From assembly GCA_020283715.1 (NCBI GenBank), contig JAIQCW010000118.1, forward strand, positions 1 through 64,000: a stretch of DNA of 64,000 nt, read 5' to 3'. Made by a program: the position numbers and the translations under genes. Positions 11,561-23,044 of this stretch are shown here, piece after piece. This stretch comes from Cytauxzoon felis (lineage: Eukaryota > Apicomplexa > Aconoidasida > Piroplasmida > Theileriidae). The notes under the pieces are model-generated. The model was not told where the DNA came from. It searched no databases and saw only the letters and a list, made by a program, of their open reading frames with translations. Every line of letters starts with the position of its first letter. The stretch's first letter is position 1.

Positions 11561-13288
11561 ATGTCTTGTTTTATTTGTAATGGATTTTTAAAGGTCCAAT
11601 TGTTTTTATTTTTAATAACTGGGATATATTTATTGAATTTAAACTATACAAATAGTTTTATATCTGAAAATGTACATTATACTAGATCTAAGTTGATTTA
11701 TAGGTTATTACCTTATAAAAAATTATTAAAAGATGGTAAATATGATAAAGAGTATGGGAAATTATGGAGTCATGATAGATATATACCAACAATTGATTCA
11801 TATAATAATTTAAATGATAAATGTTATGTTGGTATAGAAGCACATATACAATTAGCATCACCTACAAAGATATTTTGTAATTGTCCTAGTACAGCAACAG
11901 CTATAACATCTAGTGATGAAGAAAAGAGTATAGAAGAGATGTTATATATGAAGACACGTAGTTTATTATTAGATAAATTTAGAAATGTAATAAAATTATT
12001 ATTAAATTATAATAATAATAATGAAATATATAATAATAAATTATATTTTAATGATATTGGTATAAATTTTATTGATTTAATTAAAAAATATAATAATATT
12101 AATAATTTAAATTCTATTACTGAAAATGATAGTAATAAAATGTATAAGGATGAAAATAAATTTAAATGCCCTACATGTATAGGTGAAGTTGGTTCATTAC
12201 CTTTTATCTCACCTATTTGTATACTTTATGGTATTGAAGCTTGTAAAGTATTCAATTGTAAATTAAATCGTAGCTTAAAATTCGGTAGGAAATGCTATGA
12301 TTATTTCGATTTACCAAAATGCTATCAAATTACATCATCAAATTATCCACTCTGTACCAATGGAATCATCACACTAGATGATGGAACCAATGTCAATATC
12401 AAACAAATACACCTCGAAGAAGATACTGCAAAAAGAATCACGGAGTCATACGATACTACAACAGATGATATCAATCAAACATCATCCATTGTAGATAGTT
12501 TTCCACCTGAGGTCCAATCCAACTCTTTCCCACTAGGCGTGGAGCCTTCTTCCAATTACCTCCCCGTAAACGGTAATGCCACTCCCGGAGATCGTGGCGG
12601 AAGTGTAGTTAGTGATTGGACCTCGAGTGGAATACCTGTAAGCGATCTACGGGAGCTGGAAGGGGAAGTAAATAGAAGAGCTGACGGCAGGATGGACCTC
12701 AGATGGAACGGCGAGTGGAAAGAGACGACCTCAAGTCAGAATGATATACGATTGGATTATAATCGTTGTGGTATAGGTTTAATAGAGGTTGTAACAGAGG
12801 TTCAATTATTAACCATTGATCAGGTTGTTGAATTATGTAAGAAAATTGCTCAGATTGTTATTGATAATGGTATTACTAATGGTATTATGCATAAAAGTAA
12901 TATTAGATTCGATATTAATATATCTAAACCAATTAATGGGGTAAAAAAACATTCAAATATTGGGGATATGGGGTCAAATGGTGTAGATGAAAATTTAAAA
13001 TTATATGATTATAAGAATATTAGTGGTGATTATATGTTATCTAAGAATAGGGTAGAGATTAAGAATTTGAATTCATTTAGGAGGATAAGGCGTGCTATGA
13101 TACAATATTTTAATAAATATAGTAGGGTTATGGGGGAAAATAAGTATATAACAATGGTATGGGATGATAAGAATAAAGGTTTAATAATATCAAGAGATAA
13201 GATGAGTAATATAGAATATATAAATACTAGAGATATGAATATACCAGAAATTAAATTAGATGATAAAATTATTGAATTATTAAATTAA
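11561..13288 (+). CDS. gatB: Glutamyl-tRNA(Gln) amidotransferase subunit B, truncated after the cradle domain
   Basis: A single exon of 575 residues. GatB, with GatA, converts Glu-tRNA(Gln) to Gln-tRNA(Gln). The N-terminal hydrophobic leader followed by a Tyr/Arg/Lys stretch suggests apicoplast import. Motifs in order: VGIEAHIQLASPTKIFCNC, CPTCIGEVGSLPFI, LNRSLKFGRKCYDYFDLPK, QIHLEEDTAKRI and LDYNRCGIGLIEVVTE. A foldback repeat (about residues 313-392) replaces the short loop between the last two. The protein ends shortly after the region equivalent to YRYFPEPD, so the helical and YqeY-like tRNA-binding tail of bacterial GatB is missing. Its last 20 bp overlap the convergent minus-strand gene. 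Confidence 0.88.
   Translation: MSCFICNGFLKVQLFLFLITGIYLLNLNYTNSFISENVHYTRSKLIYRLLPYKKLLKDGKYDKEYGKLWSHDRYIPTIDSYNNLNDKCYVGIEAHIQLASPTKIFCNCPSTATAITSSDEEKSIEEMLYMKTRSLLLDKFRNVIKLLLNYNNNNEIYNNKLYFNDIGINFIDLIKKYNNINNLNSITENDSNKMYKDENKFKCPTCIGEVGSLPFISPICILYGIEACKVFNCKLNRSLKFGRKCYDYFDLPKCYQITSSNYPLCTNGIITLDDGTNVNIKQIHLEEDTAKRITESYDTTTDDINQTSSIVDSFPPEVQSNSFPLGVEPSSNYLPVNGNATPGDRGGSVVSDWTSSGIPVSDLRELEGEVNRRADGRMDLRWNGEWKETTSSQNDIRLDYNRCGIGLIEVVTEVQLLTIDQVVELCKKIAQIVIDNGITNGIMHKSNIRFDINISKPINGVKKHSNIGDMGSNGVDENLKLYDYKNISGDYMLSKNRVEIKNLNSFRRIRRAMIQYFNKYSRVMGENKYITMVWDDKNKGLIISRDKMSNIEYINTRDMNIPEIKLDDKIIELLN
12501..12737 (+). repeat. Foldback repeat, exonic copy in gatB
   Basis: Core SSNYLPVNGNATPGDRG (stem variant CCGTAAACGG), then SDLRELEGEVNRRADG. 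Sense and in frame. Confidence 0.88.
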
Positions 13289-15612
13289 TAATTGTATTAT
13301 TTCTATTATTTATTATTATATTTATATTATTTGTATTTATTATTTCATTAATTTTATATTTTATTAATGGTTTCCAATTATTTAATATTTGATAAATAAC
13401 CCCACTTTCTATTTTTACCCCATCAGATGATATGAATCCACAATTTTGATATTTTTTAATTAATTCATAATTTCTAAATTTATAACAACTCCATGGATAC
13501 CATATATCCCTAGTTTTAATTTCATTAATTTTTATATATTTTGTATTTAAATAATACATATTATCATTAAAATCCTTAAATATCAACATTGGTATAGCCA
13601 TCTTAAATACATTATTCACATACACCTTCAAAAATCGCACACGTAAATCATTAAAATACATGTCATAATCCATCGGAACCGATGGTATGACATCTATCCC
13701 CCTTCCATCATTTTCATCCACTCCAACTGAGGTTCTATCATTGTCTTGCAGACGGCTCTCCACTTGAGGTCTTCCACTAGGCGTGGTGCCTTCTCTATTT
13801 ATCTCCCCCTCCGCTTCCCTGAGATCAGCTACGGGTTCCACCTGAGGTCCAATCCTATTACCTTCACTTAGGCCACGATCTCCGGGAGTGGCTATACTCT
13901 TTAGAGATAGGTAATTAGAAGAGCTGTCTGCAAGACCAACGGTGGTGGTAACCTCAGGTGGAAGAGATGTCTGTTCTTCTGGGTTGATATATTTCGTTCC
14001 TCCGGGTAGATTTCCTGTTCTTAGGGGTTGATCATCTACGTTCTTCCGGGTTGACATCCCATCTCTACTTTCAACATTGCCACGATCTCTGGGAGTGGCT
14101 ATACTCTTTAGAGATAGGTAATTGGAAGAAGGCTCCACGCCGAGTGGAATAGAGTTGGATTGTACTTCGGATGGACATTGTGTATATTTATTGATATAAT
14201 CGATGATTTGTAGTAGTTGATTGATTTTAGTTTTGATATTACCATAGAGTTTGAGTGTATTATTGGGTATATATTTTTTATTGGATGTGATTGTACCGGT
14301 TTTTTTTGAGATTAAGGATTGTTGTTAATTTAGATGTGGAGATGAATATTTTTTTATTAATTAAATCTATAAATGTTGATTTCTTATTAAATTTTGTATA
14401 ATTAAGTGTATTAGTAATAAAAACATTACAATTATCAATAAATTTATCTTTAGTACTAGGATAAATATTAAAATTTAATATTAAATACATCTTACATATC
14501 TTTAATGATATAATTACAGTAACCATCAAATTACTAGGACAATACTCCCAATATACAAATTTTATACCCTCTTCAACATCATTTTTATAACGATCCATAT
14601 ATCCAATATATTCAGTCAATATCGAATCCCTTATCAACTTACCCATTCCACCTGAAGTTACAATCCCACTCTCTTTTCCACTCGCCGTGGTGGCTTCCTT
14701 ATTTAGTTGTCCCTTCGCTTCCCTGAGATCAGCTGCGGGTATTCCACTTGAGGTTAGATCCATACTTTCTCGTTCCTCCGGGTTGACAACTTTTGTTACT
14801 CCGGGTAGACTTTCTGTTCTTAGGGGTTGAACATCTTCATTCTTCGGGTTTGACAAATTCTGTTCTTCCGAGTTAATATATTTCGTTCCTCCGGGTAGAT
14901 TTCCTGTTCTTAGGGGTTGATCATCTACGTTCTTCCGGGTTAACATCCCATCTCTACTTTCAACATTGCCACGATCTCTGGGAGTGGCTCTACTCTTTAG
15001 AGATAGGTAATTGGAAGAGCTCTCTGCAAGAGGAACAGATGTGGATTGGACCTCAGGTGGAGAGCTGTCTGCAAGACCAACGGTGGTTGTAACCTCAGGT
15101 GGAGTTGAATGGTTTATATTATTGATGATATTGATAAGATCATCATCGGTTAATGGTTTATATTGTTTGATATTACTTGTTATATTATGATTATTATTAT
15201 TGGAATTGATTAATCTTTTGATGATTGGTAATGATTGATCACTAAAGTATATATCATTACGATTTTTATTATATATGATATCACCATGTCCATTTTCATA
15301 TAGATTAAATGTATATATACTATTAAGATTATGTAATGCTATTAATAATTCATGATTATTATAATTATATTCACTAGTTATTAATTGATGTCTTATATCA
15401 TGTTGTCTAAATTGATATTTTCCAATTACAAATCTTGGATGATTATTATAATTTAATTTATTATCTATTACTTTTTTAATTATTATTCTATCATCTATAG
15501 ATGGCCAATTATATAATTTATATATACCATTCAATCTATTGGATATTATTAAATTATTTATACGATATAAATTTACATTTAAATTAATTAAAAAAATTAT
15601 AAAAATTATCAT
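13269..15612 (-). CDS. Leader-bearing protein of unknown function, split by a frame break at an A8 run
   Basis: Two long minus-strand frames abut: 15612 to 14278 (444 residues) and a second that is open from near 14295 to 13269. They are out of register by one base at an eight-A run (14291-14298 on the plus strand). No GT/AG intron explains the shift. The N-terminus is a hydrophobic leader (MIIFIIFLINLNVNLYRI). The rest is Asn/Ile-rich with no recognised domain. Each frame carries an in-frame composite foldback repeat (14646-15103 and 13721-14174). One base in a homopolymer is the simplest cause, whether a real pseudogene lesion or a sequencing error. Confidence 0.6.
13721..14174 (-). repeat. 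Composite foldback repeat, exonic, with two SLKS cores and F module
   Basis: On the minus strand: [17 protein letters not shown], the F module (QPLRTGNLPGGTK, NPEEQ), a second [17 protein letters not shown], and [13 protein letters not shown]. Both cores are in frame and sense. Confidence 0.85.
14646..15103 (-). repeat. Composite foldback repeat, exonic, with duplicated F module
   Basis: On the minus strand: [35 protein letters not shown], then two F-module units (QPLRTGNLPGGTK and QPLRTESLPGVTK) and DLREAKGQLNKEA. In frame and sense. Confidence 0.85.
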
Positions 15613-15764
15613 ACATTATATTTTATTAATAAATTTTTTTATATAATTCTTCCTTTCTATAGAATCCTATTATAATTATTATTGACTAACTTCTATATAT
15701 ACACATACAACTTACATAATTATTCCATTCATAATATGGTATTTGTATAACCTTCATATTATTT

Positions 15765-18700
15765 TTAATCATTAAAAAAATTCTTTAATCTAGATAAATT
15801 AATCATATATCTTGTACCATAATAATAATGATATGGACCATTGACCTCTATACATACCATCCCCCTATTACCAATACATACCACATCTATACTATATATA
15901 CCACACCTCCATGGTACCTCAACTCTATATTCATAACCTAATTCACTCAATACATTAATAACACTCTTATGAAGATCTGTAATATATATATCAAGAATAG
16001 AATCAACATGAAGTCTAATCCATTCCATTCGAGGTCCATCTTTTCCATCGCATGGAGCTTCTCCACCTGAGGTCGTCTTGCAGACAGCTTCTCTATTTAC
16101 TTCCCCCTCCGCTTCCCTGAGATCAGCTACGGGTAGTACACTCGAGGTCTCCACCTGAAGTCCAGTACTAGTCGTCATTCCACTAGGCGTGGCGGCCTCT
16201 CTATTCACTTCCCCTCGACTCCCATAGATCGTCTCGGATTCTTCGCCACGATCTCCGGGAGTGGCATTACCGTTTACGGGGAGTGAATTGGAAGAAGGCT
16301 CCACGCCTATTGGAACAGTGGATGTAATCTCAGGTGGATATTTGTTCTTCCGGGTAGAATTCTCTGTTATTAGGGGTTGACATCTTTTGTTCTTCCGGGT
16401 TGATATCGAAGAAATTTCCTCGGTCCCCTAGCTCTCAATTATCCAAATGAAGACTTATGAATTCAAGAATAACTTCTACCCCATAATCAAAACTCAAATA
16501 TAATACTGGACCTCAAGTGGAACCCGAAAGTGATCTACGGGAGCTTGAGGGAGAAGTAAATGGAAGAGCTCCATGCAATGGAAAAGAGAGTTGACGGCAG
16601 GACCTCGAGTGGAGGATTTATAATAGGTTATTAAACAAACTTGATTGTTGAGTAATGATATTATTATGTTTAATATTTTTATAGATTTTATATAATTTTT
16701 TGGTATAGTATTTGAATGGATTATATTTAATGAGTTTATTATTGATTAGAAATTTCAGCATGAGTAATAAAATACCTAATTGATTATTTAATTCATTTGA
16801 ATTATTATGATTTAATGATTGTATATTATGATTAGATTTTAATTTTATTAATAATATATTAAGCATTTGTTTAATAAAAATGATTGATACTTTATCAAAT
16901 CCTACTAAACATAATGTAAATAAATAATTTATAACCATTTGTAAATTCATTTCATTATAATTTTTATATAAAATTTTAGATATTTTTATAAATATTTCAT
17001 TAAATATATTTTTATTAATTGTATTTAAACGTCTAATCTTAATTAAATTTATATTATTTATATAAAATAAATAATTTTTTGGATAACCAAATTTACCCAA
17101 ACTCATTAATATACTAATTATATATCTCATATCCATACCATATATCTCATTCATCAATGATCTACATATACTCTCCAAAAATACCTTATCACGAACACTA
17201 AACCTATAAAAATTTTAATAATTAAATGAAATATTATATAACTGATGTTAAATACACCTCATCTTCAACTTGAGGTCGTCTTGCAGACAGCTTCTCTATT
17301 TATTTCCCCTTCCAGCTCCCGTAGATCGCTTCCAGGTTCCACTTGAGGTTAAATTCTAATCTCGTCGAGATAAGTCTAAAGTTACGGAATGTATGTTTGT
17401 TAAGATATCTCAATGGATATAATATGGAATGAAGTGATATTCAGTAAACTCGATAGAATCGACGTAGTCCTTTTGAATGAAGTATTGACATTAGAAATTC
17501 ATTCAATATTAATTCCACAATCTTCAGTAGTTTCACCAGAAATTCATGATTTCCCTCAAATTTAAGAGGTAAAAATGAAGTTAGTTTACCGAGGATGATC
17601 TACGGGAATCCGAGGGGAAGTAAAAGGAAGAGGCCACCACGGCGAGTGGAAGACAAGGTGGAGAAGGTAGCGATTGGACATCAGGTACAGAATTTTCATT
17701 ATAACATACTTGGCATAGGTATAAAGTATGGTATTGATGGTGATGTTATTGTGATAGTTTTTAAAGTAGTTGTAGTATTTATTGAGTATAAATTTGAATG
17801 TGTTTAGGAATTTTGGTATGGTATGATTAGAGTTGAATTTATTGAGAAGATTTAAAATGATAGTGAATTGTGATATAGTTTCATCATTAATATCGAATTT
17901 ATTAAGATTAATATTAATAGATTTTATATTTATATTATTATTTTTTTTAAAATTTAATAAAATTTTATATAAATTATTAGATTTTATGGGGATATTTATT
18001 AAATTAAATTTATTGGGCATTAAAGTATATAATAATCTTTGATTTAATTGATTAATTAATATATTTAAATAATAATTAATATTATTATAATTATTTAATT
18101 CATATAAATAATTTATATATTTTATAATATAATTTAATGATTTTAAACCTATTTCATTATAATTATATATATTTAATAATAAAAATGATAAATTAAATAA
18201 CCCCATTTTATTTAAATTGCCCAACAATTTTAAAATTTTTTTATAATCATTATTTATATTATTTATATTATTTATATATAAATGAATTATATCATTTAAT
18301 ATTATATTATATTCATTATTAATTAAACCTATACATCTCATATAATATATACTTGATGTTAAACTTATTAAACATTGAATATCATAATCATAAACATTCC
18401 TATACATCACCATTAAATCACCCAACAACTTCATTAATATAATATCACCAGATACATCATCAGTCAATATACGTAATCTACACAATGAATAACATAACAT
18501 CGTCATATCCCTCAATGACCAATCTACTCCACTTGAGGTCCTATCCTTGTCTTTCCACTCGCCGTGGCGGCTTTCTGTATTTAGTTGTCCCTTAGCTTCC
18601 CTGAGATCAGCTACGGGTTCCACTCGAGGTCCAGTACTATTCCTAATTCCACTTCTCGACTCCACCATCTTTTCGTCTTGCAGACAGCTTCCTCTATTTA

Positions 18701-20230
18701 CCTCCCCCTCCGCTTCCCTGTGATCAGCTGCGGGTAGTCCACTTGAGGTTACATCCTCTACACTCTCACATTCGCCACGATCTCCGGGAGTGGCATTACC
18801 GTTTACGGGGAGGTAAATAGAAGAGCTGACGGCAGGACGGACCTCAGGTGGAGAGCTATCTGCAGGACGAAGAGACGTGGATTGGACCTCGGGTGTAGTA
18901 TTGATATATGTTATGATATGATTGAGGATGATATTATATAATTGGCATGAGTTGAATCCTAATTTGACGAGTGAGTGTGTAGTGATGGTGAATGATTTGA
19001 TATTTGATGATAGTTGTGGTGTATTATGGTATTGTATGAATATATTGCCGAATGTATTGATCATATCTGGTATATTAATATCTAATATTAGATATGAATT
19101 TAATATACCACCAAAATCATCTAATGTTATACGTTCATTAAATATCCCTTGTGAAATTAATGATAATTTCTTCTTCATTATATCCCATAATATATTAAAT
19201 AAACGCTCATCTCTATAATTTATTATACTACATGATGTTGTTATACTAAAAATATTAAAAAATGTCATATCCACATCATCATTCATTAATTTATTCATCA
19301 AACACTCTATCATACTACCATAAAAATCCATATCACGTATCTCCGCCTTTGCACATGATAACATCACAATCGATAAATTCTTTATACTCATCACATCCTG
19401 TAATACACCCACCCTAGACATATATGCACGCCATACCCTCTGTATTATTTTTATATTAAGAAATATAGAAATAAATGAAGTATAATCTACTCCACCTGAG
19501 GTTACAACCATTGATCCCACTCGGCGTGGCACCTCTTCTAATTACTTCCCCTTCCAGCTCCCGTAGATCGCTTTCAGGTTCCACTCGAGGTTATAAATCT
19601 AATCTCGACGAGATATGACTAAAGTTGGTGTATTCACATTAATTGAGATATCTCAATGAATTCAAATCAGAATCGAATGGAATTCAGTAAACTAGATACA
19701 ATCATCAAATTCCTCTTCAATGAAGTATTGACATCAGAAATTCATTCAATAATGATTGAGCAATCTTCATGAGTTTCCCCAGAAATGATGGATTTCCTTG
19801 AAATTTTGAGGGTAAAAATGAAGTAGTGAAAGACAGTGATTATTGACCTCAAGTGAAACCTGGAAGCGATCCACGGGAGCTGGAGGGGGAAGTAAATAGA
19901 AGAGGCCACCACGGCGAGTGGAACAGAGTTGGATAGGACCTCAGGTGGAAGTCGAAGGAAGGTTGAGTAGAGTGGAAGTTATGTAGACAAATTTTGTTAA
20001 TAGTATTAATGATAATATATATGTATAAAACATACTTTATTGAGGTATTTAGATTTACTGGAGTTCATGATGGCTTTGGTGAGTGCATTTGATTCCATGT
20101 GTATGATTTCATGTACATTTCTTTGATATTGTACAAGTGGTTGTAATTTATGATTGTTATGATAGAATTTTTTGAATGATTTAAAGATATGATTATATGC
20201 GATATTATTTATATTAAATTTATTAAACAT
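15765..20230 (-). CDS. RAP-domain RNA-binding protein, probably organellar
   Basis: Four exons: 20230-20036, 19439-17710, 17203-16641 and 15976-15765. Phases close and give 899 residues. RAP proteins of Apicomplexa act on organellar RNA and ribosomes. The first exon is a basic, Asn/Lys/His-rich leader suggesting mitochondrial or plastid import. The middle consists of helical repeats like those preceding RAP domains (VMSIKNLSIVMLSCAKAEIR, DMRYIISILMSLGKFGYP). The last exon holds the RAP core YSIDVVCIGNRGMVCIEVNG, then PYHYYYGTRYMINLSRLKNFF. All three introns (596, 506 and 664 nt) are filled by foldback repeats, and exon 2 contains a translated copy at about residues 366-490. The splice into the last exon is inferred from phase and the CAG acceptor. 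Confidence 0.85.
16023..16615 (-). repeat. Composite foldback repeat in RAP intron 3
   Basis: Sense-oriented core with stem CCGTTTACGG, two right-arm modules, an F-module stretch near 16340-16400 and an H module at about 16395-16500. The minus strand is open through it into the RAP exon, but the spliced model fits phase better. Confidence 0.75.
17261..17688 (-). repeat. Composite foldback repeat with G core in RAP intron 2
   Basis: Arms start with AACTTGAGGTCGTC and end with TGGACATCAGGT. They enclose an inverted G core. Confidence 0.8.
17349..17590 (-). repeat. G core copy 2
   Basis: Inverted relative to copy 1. Carries TCTAATCTCGTCGAGAT and GAAGTATTGACATTAGAAAT. Confidence 0.8.
18525..18899 (-). 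repeat. Foldback repeat, exonic copy in RAP gene
   Basis: Sense on the minus strand: [30 protein letters not shown], then DLREAKGQLNTES. In frame in exon 2. Confidence 0.85.
19490..19950 (-). repeat. Composite foldback repeat with G core in RAP intron 1
   Basis: Outer modules CCACCTGAGGT and ACCTCAGGTGG bracket an inverted G core. Confidence 0.8.
19592..19845 (-). repeat. G core copy 3
   Basis: Begins TCTAATCTCGACGAGAT and contains TTCATGAGTTTCCCCAGAAA. Same orientation as copies 2 and 5. Confidence 0.8.
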
Positions 20231-20371
20231 TTAAACTACATTTTTAAATAAATAATGAATGGACTGATGTAACAAGTATATAAAACATATAGTGTTTGGA
20301 AGATTAATTAAAAAAATATTTAATTATTAAAAGTGTATTGTATAAAAAATATTTTTTTTAAATCTTCTTCT

Positions 20372-22298
20372 TTATACTAATGCTTGTTCTATTAATTTAA
20401 TCTGTTCATTTGATAATTTCTTTGGATATATTACATTTATAGTTACATGTAAATCACCACGCCTACCACTACTAGAATTAGGCATACCTTTACCAGTTAA
20501 TCTTATCACATTATTATGAGGTGTTATTCCACTCTGATTCACCTGTATAGTATCCTCACCAAATATGTCAATCTCCCTACTAAACCCTAATAATGACTCA
20601 CGCAAACTTATATCCAATACACAGTGCAAATCATCACCCTCACGCCTAAACCTATACAATAATATTTATGCAATATTGAAATTATTTCCACTCGAAGTCC
20701 AATCCAATCCACCTGAGGTTACAACCTTATCTTCCATTAGGCATGGAGCCTCTCCACCTGAGGTCTATCCTGCCGTCAGCTCTTCCAATTACCTATCCCA
20801 AATGGGTATAGCCACTCCCGAAGATCGTGGCAATGAGAAGTTAGTATTGGACATCAAGTGGAACCTGGAAGTGATCTACGGGAGCTGGAAGGGGAGGTAA
20901 ATGGAAGAGCTGTCTGCAAGACGAAAAGAGTAGGATTTGACTTCAAGTGGAAAATCGATCGGTAGACAATGGTTTATGGTAAACTTACGTATCATGTTTT
21001 TGTTCTCTAACGATGAGTATGATATCACCTCTTTTATATCCTGGTTTTTCTTGACCTTTATTTTCGAGTACGATTTTCTGATCGTTATATGTACCAGGCT
21101 CTATATTCACACTAATCGTAATATCCTCCATCTCTAATGGACCATTCGGACACGCCTATAAGAATATATGAAAATAATAATTTATAACATAGCCTCTTCC
21201 ACTTGAGGTCCAATCCAACTCTCTTTTCCACTCGCCGTGGAGGCCCTTTCCAGTTATCTCCCCTTCCAGCTCCCATGGATCGCTTCCAGGTATTGAACTT
21301 CTATTCAATTTTTCAGTCGCTATGACGTTATACCATGTTCACATTCTCAAGTTCTCATATGGATAATCGAAAGTAAGGGGACCGAAGAAAATTCATCGAT
21401 AATATATCAACCCGGAAGAATGAAGATGTTCAAACCCATAAGAACAAAGAATATTAACCCGGAAGATCGTGACGATAATGATTGTAATGTAACCTCAAGT
21501 GGAAGTGGAATACACGAAAACGATCTACGGGAGTTTGAGGGGGAGGTAAATAGAGAAGGCCACCACGGCGAGTGGGAAGAAGAGTTGGATTGGACCTCAA
21601 GTGGAACGACGACGAAAGTTTTGGCAAACCTGGCAATTTTCTTTCCAGCCTTTGAGTTTTCCGATACATTGTGGATCTCTCATTTGGCGTTGTACGAACA
21701 TTCCGGGTCCTCTTTGTTGTGTTACGACACGTAATTCGAATCCTTGGCAATCATTTCTTCTAACTTCGCATTCTTCATATGCTTTACATAATCTGGGTAC
21801 TTTAAGTTTGATTTCATCTTCATGTCCGGTATAGAGTAGATCTAATGAGATATTTAATGGATATATTAATGGTTCAGCTTTATGTACAAAATCTTTATGA
21901 TGATTATTAAATCCACCAAAGAATGAGAATATATCATCAACATCGAATCCATTATCGAAATCATCATTAAATCCACCTCTATTAAGGCGTTCTACACCTT
22001 CAAAACCATATTTATCATAAGCTTCTCTTTTATCATTATTAGAGAGTATATCATATGCATCATTAATTTCTTTAAATTTATCATTAGCGTCTTCATCTTT
22101 ATTAACATCTGGATGGAATTGTTTACTAAGCTTTAAAAATGCTTTTCTTATATCTTTATGTGTTGAATCACGGCTAACACCAAGTACATCATATGGACAT
22201 TTCTTACCATTAAATTCATCACTAAAACCAAAATTCCATCCATAACATTTATAAATTATAAGACATAATATAATATTAAAGGATTTTATTATTATCAT
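20372..22298 (-). CDS. ER-lumenal DnaJ (ERdj3/DNAJB11-like)
   Basis: Three exons: 22298-21630, 21155-20989 and 20651-20372. Phases close and give 371 residues. It is a J-domain co-chaperone that stimulates ER Hsp70. A signal peptide (IIIIKSFNIILCLIIYKCYG) precedes the J domain (CPYDVLGVSRDSTHKDIRKA, HPD in KLSKQFHPDVN). A Gly/Phe-rich linker follows, then the C-terminal substrate domain with the disulphide region CEVRRNDCQGFELRVV and RDPQCIGKLKGWKENCQACP that marks the DNAJB11 group. The start at 22298 is chosen because it begins the signal peptide. Introns 1 (474 nt) and 2 (337 nt) are both occupied by foldback repeats. Confidence 0.9.
20687..20952 (+). repeat. Foldback repeat in DnaJ intron 2, rare stem variant
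   Basis: Antisense to the gene. The core hairpin reads CCCAAATGGG instead of CTCTAAAGAG, with both arms changed together. Right arm GATCTACGGGAGCTGGAAGG. Confidence 0.85.
21196..21606 (+). repeat. Composite foldback repeat in DnaJ intron 1, with H module
   Basis: Arm modules flank an H module (about 21305-21410) containing TGGATAATCGAAAGTAAGGG, and F-module pieces (AACCCGGAAGA). There is no SLKS core. Confidence 0.75.
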
Positions 22299-23044
22299 TA
22301 TTATATCTTGAAATTTAAAATTTATTACTATACCGTTCTTCGAACCTTGCACCGTAGTTGAACTACAGTCCGAATCTCTATACTATTTCTATAATTTAAT
22401 TTCAAGACTCCTTCTTATTAATCCTTTTATATATGGAATCTATTAAAATACAATTAAACAACCGATACAATTAAAATTACATCTATACAACTACAAATTT
22501 ACATGTTAATATATTACTACGTCTAATAATTATAAATAACGGCATACAACAATCTATCCCCCCACTCTCAAAATTAATTTTACACATTTCTATTTTAAAC
22601 ACACTAAATTATATATATTTTATTTTTAATTAATTTAAATTTATTAATCAAATTATCAATTCTTTAAAAAAAATTTTGCCTTTTTTTGGCATTTATTACT
22701 TAGATGTTGAAAACATGATTTTTAACACTTGAATGAATTATTTTACCTTTAATATTGATAATTAATCTATATAAAATTAAATATAATATTATTGTCATTA
22801 TAGACATAGTTTTTTGATTATTTGCTGGAATTCAAATTGACATGTCTAGGGGGGTTCAATATACTCGTGTTATTTCTGGATTCTACCACACGATTCTGAA
22901 TTACTCTATACTAACTTGAATTAATCTATATATAACTTGAAATATAACTGTTGATATTGTTGGATTCTTCAATATAATACAGTTGATATTTGTATTAATA
23001 TTATTGGTCATTTATACCAACACATCGCATTAATTTATGTAAAA
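22299..23044. other. AT-rich divergent intergenic region
   Basis: 746 bp between divergent genes (DnaJ minus, 23045 plus). No frame of interest and no foldback repeat. It probably holds two promoters. A short C/G stretch CTAGGGGGGTTCAA at about 22847 is the only feature of note. Confidence 0.5.

Noticed and set aside
13269..14310. An intron to explain the frame change at the A8 run
   Set aside because: No GT/AG pair in the right phases lies near; downstream AG dinucleotides occur only inside the repeat.
15977..16304. Repeat peptide as the N-terminal part of a separate RAP gene
   Set aside because: Splicing from 16641 to 15976 closes the phase and joins the helical region to the RAP domain; the repeat then lies in the intron.
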